From: CAZQCI01 sp964592255 | Lineage (GTDB): Bacteria; UBA10199; SBBF01 | Direction of reading: 5' to 3' | DNA length: 22,562 bases | Assembly (NCBI GenBank): GCA_964592255.1 | Contig: CAZQCI010000027.1 | Location: 1-22,562, forward strand | Shown: piece by piece, positions 16,801 to 22,562 of the stretch | How the letters are laid out: each line of letters opens with the position of its first letter | Numbering within the stretch: position 1 is the first letter of the stretch | Translations under genes and position numbers: made by a program | The notes under the pieces: generated by a model | What the model was told of the DNA's origin: nothing | What the model saw: the letters and a program-made list of their open reading frames with translations, nothing else | The model's database searches: none

Positions 16801-18919
16801 TTACGATTATTGTGCCGCATATACTATTGGTTTCGAAAAGCCCGATATAGTGACCGCCACTTTGCTTCCGCATCAGCCGGAAAGCGTTATTTTTTTTCGT
16901 GATCCCAAACATAAAAGAGGTCTACTGGCCGACGTTCCTGGAATGGGCAAAAGCTTGCAGGCTATTCTTGTGGCCGAAGCCCTTAAAATGAGAAAAGTTC
17001 TTTGGGTGACTACCAATACGAATAAGAAATCTGTCAAAGAAGAAATTTTAGGTCATACCAGCAATGATGCCGATAGCGTCGTGGTTTTGTCTGGAGCCTC
17101 AGATATGCGCTCGCAGCAGTTGAGAGAATTGGACGGAAAAAAATACATTATTATCAATTACGAAGCGTTGCGCTATTTAGAAGAGACTGACCCAGCAGGA
17201 TATGCGGCCCTCATCAAGGAGGTGGGGATGGTCGTTGTCGATGAAACCCAGCTATCGGATAATTTGGGTTCTCTGCAAGGAAAAGCTATTAAAAGATTAG
17301 TGCATAATGTGACGACTGCCAATGAAGAGGCCAGAGTCATGCTGATGTCTGCCACGCCCGTGCAGCACCAGTTTGATTATTATTTCAATATCTTGGGTCT
17401 TATCGACCCCGAACGTTTTGCCGATACGCCAGAAGCACGGGCTGAGTTTACAGCCGCATACATTTCTCAGGGTTCTAAAGGATTGTTAGACCTTCACTAT
17501 TTACTGCAAGAATATATGCTCCGCCGGGACAAAGAGACTGTATTCGATACGGCAGATCCTTCTAAACCCTTAGATCAACAAGGTCGCGTGCTCCCTAAAC
17601 AAGTTTTCGTTTCTTATGAGCAAGAAGGGGGTTTCGAAATGTCTCAGGCCCAGGCGGATCTCTATGTATTGGCCCTTAGGAATTTTGATGAGTTTGCGGA
17701 GCGATACCAACATATTCTTTTTCCCGATTTGATGGACAAGCCTGAGGAACTTCAACAGGCCAGAGATCAGCTTAAAGCGAGTGGTTTTAGAAAACTGGAT
17801 ACTTTGTTTGATATCCTTTACCGTCCCGAGTTTTTCGGTTTGACTGAAAATCCGCGGCTGGCTGAACTTAAAAGACAAGTGAAAGAAGCGCTTCTGCAAG
17901 GCCAAAAACCCATTCTTTGGGTGCAACATCAAGCGGCTGGTAACGATATAAGCCGAATGCTTGCGGAATTATCAGAAGAATTAAAAACCGAATATCCAAG
18001 CCAATTTCCCAATGGTTTTGAATACGGTCGTTTTGATGGTAGCAGCCAAGCCATTAGTTTAGTGGATTATGAAGGAGAAAAAATACCCCAGCGTGAGGTG
18101 GATCGCATTCGTTTTCAGTCCGGCCTTCTTTCCGAGCCGCGGGTGATGATTGCTTCGTTTGAATCAGGCGGAGTGGGGCTTACACTGACTTCTGGCAATC
18201 CGGCCATTCTCTATGAGCAACCTTATATGCCGACGCGCTTAATGCAGGCTTATAAACGCAATCATCGTGCTGATGGAAAATACCCTCGTTATGAAAACGT
18301 CTACCGTACTCTCGTAGCTCGTTTCCCTGCAGGTTTTATTGATACCATTGAAGATCCAGAATGGCAGAGCTTGTTGCGACACGGAACTGTTGATGAAGTT
18401 CTCTTCCATCGTTTGTCAGAAAAAGTACTGGCACATCTGCTGGCTCTTGATGGGCTTCTGTCGGAGCATCAGCTTAAGAATGATATTAGGAACGAATTGG
18501 TGCGTGAGACCTCTTTCAATATGAAGACTAAGTCACAGTCTAAACAGGCCAAGGGCAGTTCTTCTTTATTGGATTCTGCCACTGTAGTTGTTGCTGAAGA
18601 ACAAGGTGATGTGGCCCCCATAAATTATGAGTTACTTGCGGGTCGTCTCCAGGAATTGGGTCTAGAAGTTGATCGTTTGGAATTAGCTGATAATCCTGAT
18701 TTGACGCGACAGCTTTTAACGGAGTTAGATGCAGGGGGCTTGTCTCAAGATAGTTTGGATGCTTTAACTGCGATGGGAGTTGAAATTCCTCAGTTGCAAG
18801 GTGGTACTGAGGAGGGTGGGGCTTCTACTAAAACCGAAACAACTTCTTCTATTGATCCTGCCCTCATCCAAGGAGCCGTTTCTTTTGTTAGTCCTACCGC
18901 TGGAGTTGTGGGGTCTTAA
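13850..18919 (+). CDS. Giant SNF2-type helicase/ATPase with a large unrecognised N-terminal region
   Basis: Main body (1689 codons after the gap) of a protein of at least about 1757 residues. Numbering is from the GTG at 13850, which is probably not the real start. Residues about 1000-1490 are an SF2/SNF2 motor: LLPHQ, Walker A DVPGMGKS (1028-1035), Walker B DETQ (1131-1134), SATP (1167-1170), GGVGL (1440-1444) and motif VI QAYKRNHR (1466-1473). The last two fit SNF2-type DNA translocases. SNF2 proteins typically use ATP to move along double-stranded DNA. Residues 1-880 match nothing I recognise; they contain a recurring aromatic/YG motif and a P-loop-like GTAGAGKS (454-461). A Ser/Pro/Gln/Glu linker spans about 880-921. 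Residues 1593-1653 resemble the C-terminus of the preceding giant protein. No nuclease or methylase domain is evident. It converges on the patatin gene with 12 bases between stops. Confidence 0.85.
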   Translation: MKWTQFSTTFAEYAKAVGITLLGGQVSSSSSANGGSVSAVPAGSENSKRPVQWPYSLRRLAGTGDAVIVTSEIPPRAISILKAIPNKADLPTRFLPVSLGLTALHATRVNIDTYRETLKTHLLSLIQALGFVLPYEDTEHVFLGKDLEKVAPLKTLYAHLNYDEMEVPQILADLGVSVENWEHLSEPLDVQVLAAYLLAWKGPSLDWGKLADSPLLDSAPGYFGYDNHFYKIDAETIRDHLRNPSWKRRFSPVAEAQFKGAGQHALKLNEMLLAVLKKYNPHFDPADPTSRVVVDLPGNFDTTTLAALAQRKDTWKATQDVQRSYVESSRTLVIRLFDTLGVSLPTSVKDRLSVKVGGQEISLSALYYNIGIQVGKDASEMVDELALFRKGIKAVNGMVGRSKFDEVKAQVFHSYFSLVYGDNYSLDEDDVRSMVGAVDLDAVFKVKALSLKVGTAGAGKSGTRSMPFFWFTFSGQKYEQALSWDEEECFQFINFVRHLRGLQPLPNPQVLNRLVAREPLSGKIGLVDAYFRKTHGEDYALNPECLVAYLHDAPRDQIVHVANMRYRTIELGRLLKVVDDNPNEFIAQVLKARKTLSDFNKLSFEEQREVVLGLYATFEAEYGDVNVGLRGLTRADPARRYIVLSNGKIIVESAGSILHRWAKQSEFKSKGVYPTVVQKSPPGIFSFEEWSHEAREIAETVVRQWIANENITFQSLRDLRNPKNASGDYWDKSFAERLIKASVTVDGHEEVVYYCFRDLFEILGLNGYWGFLSGRRYASDRAVLRTLARLGFKDLPDLNDIDALSDDEVIDRLVPELAIVRAAQALRHSPAHVVGLIEMYDEALLERYGSVDVVRRFLGIDVGGPRKVAKKKSTLLRATSTPSRARPSQGEAQPVQSPQAESTQSEATQTEPVPAEAAEALTDAVKVIFESHVPTFQEAQRLWVFYLGSLRGWVNRDPHAALEWIARKKMEMVHPDLQDLFQRLYDYCAAYTIGFEKPDIVTATLLPHQPESVIFFRDPKHKRGLLADVPGMGKSLQAILVAEALKMRKVLWVTTNTNKKSVKEEILGHTSNDADSVVVLSGASDMRSQQLRELDGKKYIIINYEALRYLEETDPAGYAALIKEVGMVVVDETQLSDNLGSLQGKAIKRLVHNVTTANEEARVMLMSATPVQHQFDYYFNILGLIDPERFADTPEARAEFTAAYISQGSKGLLDLHYLLQEYMLRRDKETVFDTADPSKPLDQQGRVLPKQVFVSYEQEGGFEMSQAQADLYVLALRNFDEFAERYQHILFPDLMDKPEELQQARDQLKASGFRKLDTLFDILYRPEFFGLTENPRLAELKRQVKEALLQGQKPILWVQHQAAGNDISRMLAELSEELKTEYPSQFPNGFEYGRFDGSSQAISLVDYEGEKIPQREVDRIRFQSGLLSEPRVMIASFESGGVGLTLTSGNPAILYEQPYMPTRLMQAYKRNHRADGKYPRYENVYRTLVARFPAGFIDTIEDPEWQSLLRHGTVDEVLFHRLSEKVLAHLLALDGLLSEHQLKNDIRNELVRETSFNMKTKSQSKQAKGSSSLLDSATVVVAEEQGDVAPINYELLAGRLQELGLEVDRLELADNPDLTRQLLTELDAGGLSQDSLDALTAMGVEIPQLQGGTEEGGASTKTETTSSIDPALIQGAVSFVSPTAGVVGS

Positions 18920-18931
18920 TGATTTACTTGA

Positions 18932-20308
18932 TTATCTTCCACCCTGCATAATTTTAAATTTTTGTCGGCGGGCTGTACCAGTGGGTTTTTCCAAAATCTT
19001 CATAATGGCTTTATCGTCTTGGTAGGATCGTTCCAGCTTCCTTTCGTCTTCCCGAACCACGTCACGGGTCATTTGTACTCCGTATTTTTTAAGAATTTGG
19101 GAAACTTGGTCGAATTTAGCATCGATGGAGCGCGACACCGATTGAAACCCATGGGAAGCCGACTGGGCGCGCGTCCAGAAGAAGAGGGGATTAATTTCAA
19201 AAAAGTCGCGTTCGTCTTCTTTGGGCTCCAGTAGAATTAAGTCTTTCTTAAAATTGGGATCGTCCGCATATGTTTGCAGTGAAATCATCAAACGCGAGTG
19301 AAACAGTGTGCGGAAAACTTGGTTAAGAACCATGGCAATGCCGCCGTCGGAAATTCTTTTTTGTTTTGTAAAATATTTATTTTCTTCCCTCAGATATTCA
19401 ATGACCACATTGTTGTGAAAGGGTCTAAATGGATTGTAACAAATGACTAAATCGGCGCCTTTGTCGAAAGCAACGTCCACATTGGCGGTGCGGCGGACTC
19501 CTCCATCGATATAATCGATACCTTTAATACGAGCGGGTCGGTAGAAACCCGGAACGGCGCTGGAGGCCTGGATGGCTTCTGAAATGGTTACGTCATTTTT
19601 TTCATCCGGTCCAAAAATCACACGTTCGGAGGTGTCTAAGTTCATGGCCACAATATAAAGCGATTTGCCCGTTACTTTTTTCAAAACTTTAAAATTATTC
19701 GGCATCCGGTTGTGTTTCATGTTGCGGCGGATATAGGTTTCCAGCTCTCGATTATCGAAAATACCGGAAGGCAGAATTTCCCCCAAGCTAGGAACGGTGC
19801 GTGTGGTGTAGGCTACGCGGAAGAAAGGTGCCATGAACTGTTCGTAATTAGAATAGTTGGGATGCTTGATGAGCGTCTGCAAATTTTTGAAAAAATCTTT
19901 CTTTAATGAAGGGAGAGATGAAAATAAATCGTAGAGAATGCCAGGAATAAATGTGAGATTTCCGTAAATATATTTAAGAGGTCGCGAAAGAAATTCCCGA
20001 AAATTAGGGCGGTAAAACTCAAAGGGCGAGAGCTGCTCGAACATTTTAGATGTTCCATCTAGGCTTGCGAGCATTTCTTCCGGGGGAATGCCTCCTGCTA
20101 AGGGGGCTGTTAAAAAAGCGCCGGCGGATAAGCCTACGTACATGTCGAAGTCCGTCACTTTTTTATTGACCAAATAATCATTGAGAGCCTTTAAACCCCC
20201 AATTTTAAAGGCGCCACCGGATACCGCACCTCCCGCTAAAACAAGGGCGAGTTTGGGGTTTTCCTTTTTTTGGCTCAAATCACTTTTTTGAAGGATGTAA
20301 ATACCCAT
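18932..20308 (-). CDS. Patatin-like phospholipase
   Basis: A 458-residue lipid acyl hydrolase of the patatin family. The catalytic dyad is visible: nucleophile S61 in GLSAG (59-63), and D268 in YIDGG. The oxyanion-hole segment AGGAVSGGAF (25-34) lies directly after the first beta-strand, as the family requires. SSAVPGFYRP (249-258) matches the conserved stretch just before the catalytic Asp. There is no signal peptide, so the protein is cytosolic, or secreted by a leaderless route as for some bacterial patatins. The C-terminal 190 residues are an extension with a basic, helix-rich tail (KLERSYQDDK). The gene lies 44 bases downstream of the small membrane-protein gene and probably shares its transcript. 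No Shine-Dalgarno precedes the ATG. Substrate is unknown; phospholipase A activity is the family expectation. Confidence 0.93.
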   Translation of the reverse strand: MGIYILQKSDLSQKKENPKLALVLAGGAVSGGAFKIGGLKALNDYLVNKKVTDFDMYVGLSAGAFLTAPLAGGIPPEEMLASLDGTSKMFEQLSPFEFYRPNFREFLSRPLKYIYGNLTFIPGILYDLFSSLPSLKKDFFKNLQTLIKHPNYSNYEQFMAPFFRVAYTTRTVPSLGEILPSGIFDNRELETYIRRNMKHNRMPNNFKVLKKVTGKSLYIVAMNLDTSERVIFGPDEKNDVTISEAIQASSAVPGFYRPARIKGIDYIDGGVRRTANVDVAFDKGADLVICYNPFRPFHNNVVIEYLREENKYFTKQKRISDGGIAMVLNQVFRTLFHSRLMISLQTYADDPNFKKDLILLEPKEDERDFFEINPLFFWTRAQSASHGFQSVSRSIDAKFDQVSQILKKYGVQMTRDVVREDERKLERSYQDDKAIMKILEKPTGTARRQKFKIMQGGR

Positions 20309-20352
20309 AGGTTAAGATTAACGTAATTGCCGCAATGTGTCATCTGAAGATT

Positions 20353-20658
20353 TTAGACAACGACGACATCCGCTAAATCCAGGCGCAGGCCGAAAATTTT
20401 TGTCAAAATAAAATAAAGAACCAGAAGGCTTGTGAATAGAGTAAAGAAGGATCCGAAAGCTAATCCAACTAAAACAATGGCCATGATGAGGGCAACCACA
20501 GCAATGAGGGGGGAGAAGAAAGTATTTTTCCGAGGAATATAGCTAGGTGCAAATTGGATGAGTCCTTCTTCCAGTTTTTTAGTCCACTGGTCCCATTGTT
20601 TTGTAATAAATTTTGGTATGAAGTCGCGCAAAGTCACGGGAAGTTTTTTAGTCTGCAA
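20353..20658 (-). CDS. Small membrane protein, unknown function
   Basis: A 101-residue product with a polar, charged N-terminal half (about 1-45, with Trp- and Lys-rich KQWDQWTKKLEEG) and two closely spaced hydrophobic segments (about 48-70 and 72-90) ending in a short acidic tail. I recognise no family. The layout recalls small inner-membrane proteins with a cytoplasmic amphipathic region. The start is TTG at 20658; an in-frame TGA lies five codons upstream and no ATG is available before the membrane segments. No Shine-Dalgarno is seen, so the start is uncertain (a GTG seven codons in is an alternative). It sits directly upstream of the patatin-like gene on the same strand, which suggests joint expression and perhaps a membrane partner for the lipase. 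Confidence 0.6.
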   Translation of the reverse strand: MQTKKLPVTLRDFIPKFITKQWDQWTKKLEEGLIQFAPSYIPRKNTFFSPLIAVVALIMAIVLVGLAFGSFFTLFTSLLVLYFILTKIFGLRLDLADVVVV

Positions 20659-20719
20659 TGACTGTGAAAGTCAAGTAACAGTCGTTATGGGGGGTGGGTT
20701 AGTTTGAAACTTTACCTTA

Positions 20720-20793
20720 GTCATACCGGCGGTAGTGAGCCAGTATCCATTTAAATCTATTTTAAAATGGATCCCGATTTTCGTCGGGATGAC
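20720..20793. repeat. REP-like palindromic intergenic element
   Basis: An imperfect inverted repeat of 74 bases. The outer ends are GTCATACC and GGGATGAC, and the inner arms are ATCCATTT (20744-20751) and AAATGGAT (20765-20772). The pattern GTCAT-CC ... ATCCA resembles the dispersed extragenic palindromes common in proteobacterial genomes. It lies downstream of rpsT (20833) and upstream of the small membrane-protein gene, so it may act as an mRNA 3' end structure for rpsT. No T-run marks it as a classical terminator. Confidence 0.55.
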
Positions 20794-20820
20794 GGTCCTT
20801 TCGTCGGGGTGACGATTCTT
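20781..20820. repeat. 20-bp imperfect tandem duplication
   Basis: Two adjacent 20-base units (20781-20800 and 20801-20820) agree at 17 of 20 positions, with the core TCGTCGGG[AG]TGACG. The first unit forms the right end of the palindromic element, so the second looks like a partial extra copy of that end. Confidence 0.6.
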
Positions 20821-20832
20821 TTAATGTTCTTT

Positions 20833-21087
20833 CTAACTTAGTTTATTCACAAACTGGGTCAGCCGGGATACTTTGCGGCTGGCGTTGCGATGGTGGAGAC
20901 CGGATTTGCGACTGGCTTTATGCAGCCGGCTAACCGCAGCGGCAAGCAAAGGAAGCGCTTCAGCCTTGGTTTTAGCCGCTTTTACTTTTTTGATGCTGGT
21001 TTTTAAATCAGCACGGCGGGTCCGGTTACGGGCCCGTTGTTTTTCGTTTTGACGTTGTCTTTTGAGTGCCGATGCATGGGTTGCCAT
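20833..21087 (-). CDS. rpsT: 30S ribosomal protein S20
   Basis: Small, very basic primary 16S rRNA-binding protein of the 30S subunit. The 84 residues have the family's usual length and opening pattern (SALKRQRQNEKQRARNRTRR), an alternating Lys/Ala middle helix (IKKVKAAKTKAEAL) and the conserved KSGLHHRNASRKVSRL segment. The start is decided by a good Shine-Dalgarno: AGGAG seven bases before the ATG. This contrasts with the large unknown genes here, which lack one. The gene is transcribed away from the third large gene, and its stop is followed by the palindromic repeat element. Confidence 0.97.
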   Translation of the reverse strand: MATHASALKRQRQNEKQRARNRTRRADLKTSIKKVKAAKTKAEALPLLAAAVSRLHKASRKSGLHHRNASRKVSRLTQFVNKLS

Positions 21088-21114
21088 TCAAATGCTCCTT
21101 AAAAATGAAGGGTC

Positions 21115-21144
21115 CTTGTACTTAAGTTAGGCCTTGCCTGTCAA
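21115..21144 (-). promoter_or_regulatory. Sigma-70 promoter for rpsT
   Basis: Read on the minus strand, a perfect TTGACA (21144-21139) is followed by an 18-base spacer and TACAAG (21120-21115, four of six matches to TATAAT). This would start transcription about 20 bases before the rpsT ATG and leave room for the AGGAG ribosome site. It serves as an internal comparison for the different motif before the large genes. Confidence 0.5.
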
Positions 21145-21187
21145 GTAGTTTGGTGTTTTGTCATTTGGGGGCACTCACTTTTAAAAG

Positions 21188-21214
21188 GCAACTTTTTTGT
21201 AAGTTAATCGATAA
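21188..21214 (+). promoter_or_regulatory. Sigma-28-like promoter motif, copy 3
   Basis: GCAACTTT (21188-21195), 11 bases, ATCGATAA (21207-21214). The first box is identical to copy 1 and the spacing is identical in all three. The -10-like box overlaps the left arm of a 17-bp palindrome (21212-21228). The predicted start, about 21221, would leave a leader of roughly 23 bases before the ATG at 21244, again without a Shine-Dalgarno. Confidence 0.55.
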
Positions 21215-21236
21215 GGGTTAAACCCTTAATTTTTTT
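21212..21236 (+). terminator. Palindrome plus T-run in the third gene's leader (terminator-like or operator)
   Basis: TAAGGGTT-A-AACCCTTA (21212-21228) is a perfect 17-bp palindrome, followed after one base by seven Ts (21230-21236). As RNA it would form a short hairpin with a U-tract, the shape of an intrinsic terminator on the + strand. No + strand gene ends just upstream, so it may insulate or attenuate the next gene. Alternatively, as DNA it is a plausible dimeric repressor site across the -10 box and start point. Confidence 0.45.
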
Positions 21237-21243
21237 AGATCTT

Positions 21244-22562
21244 ATGCTGACTGCTGCACAACGAGCACAATACCAAGGTTTTTTGGATGACTTAGTTCTG
21301 ATTTTTAATCAAGCTAAGTATACAACATCAAGTCCGCAGGTACACAAAGCGCTCACTCAAGGTATTCAAACAATTAAGACTGCTTTGGATCACGGTCAAG
21401 CTCTACCAGATGATCTTTTCGTAGAGGTTGGGAATCTCATTGATGAGTCCAGAAGGCTTGGAATCCTTTCTTCTGGCTCTACGGCATCCTTGCCTCCTGT
21501 GGCGAGGTCTTCTCCTGCGGCGGCTGTTGTGCCTTTCCGCAATTCCGGAACTTCCAAAAACACTCCCCATTTTAGGACTTACCCCTTTGTTCCTCTGAAA
21601 CAAACGGAAGAGGGCACTTATTACAATATTGGGGATTTAGTGGCGTTCTATAACCCCCAAGAAGGCAGACTTTATATCTATAATTATGATGACAGCTCTG
21701 CAATGCGTGATGGGGGAGGAGCGTTAGGAAAAGACGAAGCGATTGCTGTTTTTGAAAGAAAAGGAAGAAATTTTGTTTTGGTTGATAGGGTGGATGAAGT
21801 TGTTTTTGCCACTTATGCATTTTTTTCCGGCTTTGAAATCAAGCGTGCACCCACCTATCCCGGCCAAGACTTGTTTGCTGGGGCCACGGCGCGCTTTCCG
21901 CTGACGTCAGAATTTGCGGCTGTTACGGGTGTTCGGCTTGAAGCTACTTATTCTATTAAAAAATTGCCTCAAAAAGGGCCTTCGGGGGAAAATTTATATC
22001 AGGCGGGTCCTTTTGTTATTGGCTATCAAGGATTTGCAGCGCTGTATCCGCCGGGTATGACGATAACTAAAAATAGTTTAGGCCCTTTGCTCGCCAAATC
22101 GTCTCCTAACCCTCCTTTTCCTATTTTGTTGAGATTTGATCAAACTGCCAACAGATATTGTCTTACTTTTGATTTGCCTGAGGCAGAGCGAGGTCAATTG
22201 CGTCTGCCCATGTTCTTCAATTCTATCAAATTGAGTCAGAGAATATCCGGTACCATTAGCTTGTCTCCAGGAACAGGCAGCTTGTCTGTTGGTGAAAAGA
22301 GTTTTCCCGATATTGATGGAGGAGAGCTGAGTCTTACTTTGACGGATGATGTAGTCCGCTATTTGGATTTAAACCCTTATGCGCCACTGAATGATGCCGT
22401 ACCTCTTCATCCTCCCGCCCCTAAATCTAATTTAGTTTCTGCCGGTGTGCCTGAAAAACCATTAAATATTCCTACCACAACTCTTGAATTTAAGACGTAC
22501 ACTCAATCCAAAGGTCCTGGAACTTTTTTTATCGGGGATAAACCCTATATTTATTTTGATTT
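21244..22562 (+). CDS. Large unrecognised beta-rich protein, 3' truncated by the window end
   Basis: An open frame of 439 codons from ATG 21244 to the window edge with no stop. The N-terminus (about 1-80) is helical (MLTAAQRAQYQGFLDDLVLI). A Ser/Pro/Ala linker (about 78-108) leads to an extended beta-rich region. Two similar segments, FRTY...GTYYNIGD (110-131) and FKTY...GTFFIGD (416-432), suggest a repeated domain. The IGD-then-aromatic-strand pattern is faintly like the surface-associated DUF4384 fold, but I do not claim membership. There is no signal peptide. I chose this start because of the upstream sigma-28-like motif and the absence of an earlier in-frame candidate close to it. The shared promoter motif ties it to the two giant genes at 7895-18919. 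Antisense frames at 21403-21820 are shadows. Confidence 0.7.
   Translation, partial: MLTAAQRAQYQGFLDDLVLIFNQAKYTTSSPQVHKALTQGIQTIKTALDHGQALPDDLFVEVGNLIDESRRLGILSSGSTASLPPVARSSPAAAVVPFRNSGTSKNTPHFRTYPFVPLKQTEEGTYYNIGDLVAFYNPQEGRLYIYNYDDSSAMRDGGGALGKDEAIAVFERKGRNFVLVDRVDEVVFATYAFFSGFEIKRAPTYPGQDLFAGATARFPLTSEFAAVTGVRLEATYSIKKLPQKGPSGENLYQAGPFVIGYQGFAALYPPGMTITKNSLGPLLAKSSPNPPFPILLRFDQTANRYCLTFDLPEAERGQLRLPMFFNSIKLSQRISGTISLSPGTGSLSVGEKSFPDIDGGELSLTLTDDVVRYLDLNPYAPLNDAVPLHPPAPKSNLVSAGVPEKPLNIPTTTLEFKTYTQSKGPGTFFIGDKPYIYFD

Noticed and set aside
17570..17932. 120-codon minus-strand open frame inside the SNF2 gene
   Set aside because: Fully antisense to a strongly coding helicase region, with no recognisable protein features.
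20781..20820. CRISPR-like tandem repeat
   Set aside because: Only two directly adjacent 20-base units with no spacers; better explained as duplication of a palindromic element end.
21403..21820. Overlapping minus-strand open frames (66 and 82 codons)
   Set aside because: They lie antisense to the long continuous third large gene, have Lys/Arg/His-rich or low-complexity translations and no ribosome sites; shadows.

Overview
The window is about 22.6 kb of moderate-GC DNA from a Gram-negative bacterium. The housekeeping genes (CorA, bacterial GltB/GltD, MarC, S20, a patatin-like lipase) and the very large, modular, unrecognised proteins suggest an uncultured or poorly studied lineage, perhaps deltaproteobacterial or Bdellovibrio-like. 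That placement is a weak inference from gene style only. A run of ten Ns at 13838-13847 marks a scaffold join, so this is a draft or metagenome assembly.

Region 1 (1-7862) is ordinary. It holds a CorA Mg2+/Co2+ channel on +, then the converging gltB-gltD operon on - (the two NADPH-glutamate synthase subunits, one base apart), then a divergently transcribed MarC-family membrane protein on +.

Region 2 (7895-18919) is the accessory core: two giant tandem genes on +. The first (1897 aa) has an intact Hsp90/MutL-like GHKL ATPase module, a beta-rich WG-repeat-like middle, a second GHKL-like module with decayed ATP-binding motifs, and a C-terminal HExxH zinc-peptidase motif. The second (at least about 1757 aa, broken by the N gap) carries about 1000 unrecognised residues, a low-complexity linker and a SNF2-type helicase/ATPase motor. 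By hand alignment the two proteins share a C-terminal domain of about 60 residues, although their other domains are unrelated.

Region 3 (18932-21087, -) runs rpsT (S20), a small membrane protein and a patatin-like phospholipase. A REP-like palindromic element lies downstream of rpsT.

Region 4 (21188 to the end) starts a third large + strand gene, cut off by the window edge. Its readable part is beta-rich and shows a possible internal repeat.

The most interesting signal links regions 2 and 4. All three large unknown genes, and no other gene here, are preceded by the same two-box promoter-like motif, G[CA]AAC[TC]TT - 11 nt - NNCGATAA, with identical spacing. It resembles a sigma-28 (FliA/WhiG family) promoter. 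Together with the shared C-terminal domain this suggests a co-expressed, co-targeted set of giant proteins (chaperone-like ATPase/protease, SNF2 motor and a beta-rich partner). It could be a defence or conflict system, or a deployed effector set. The sequence alone cannot decide which.
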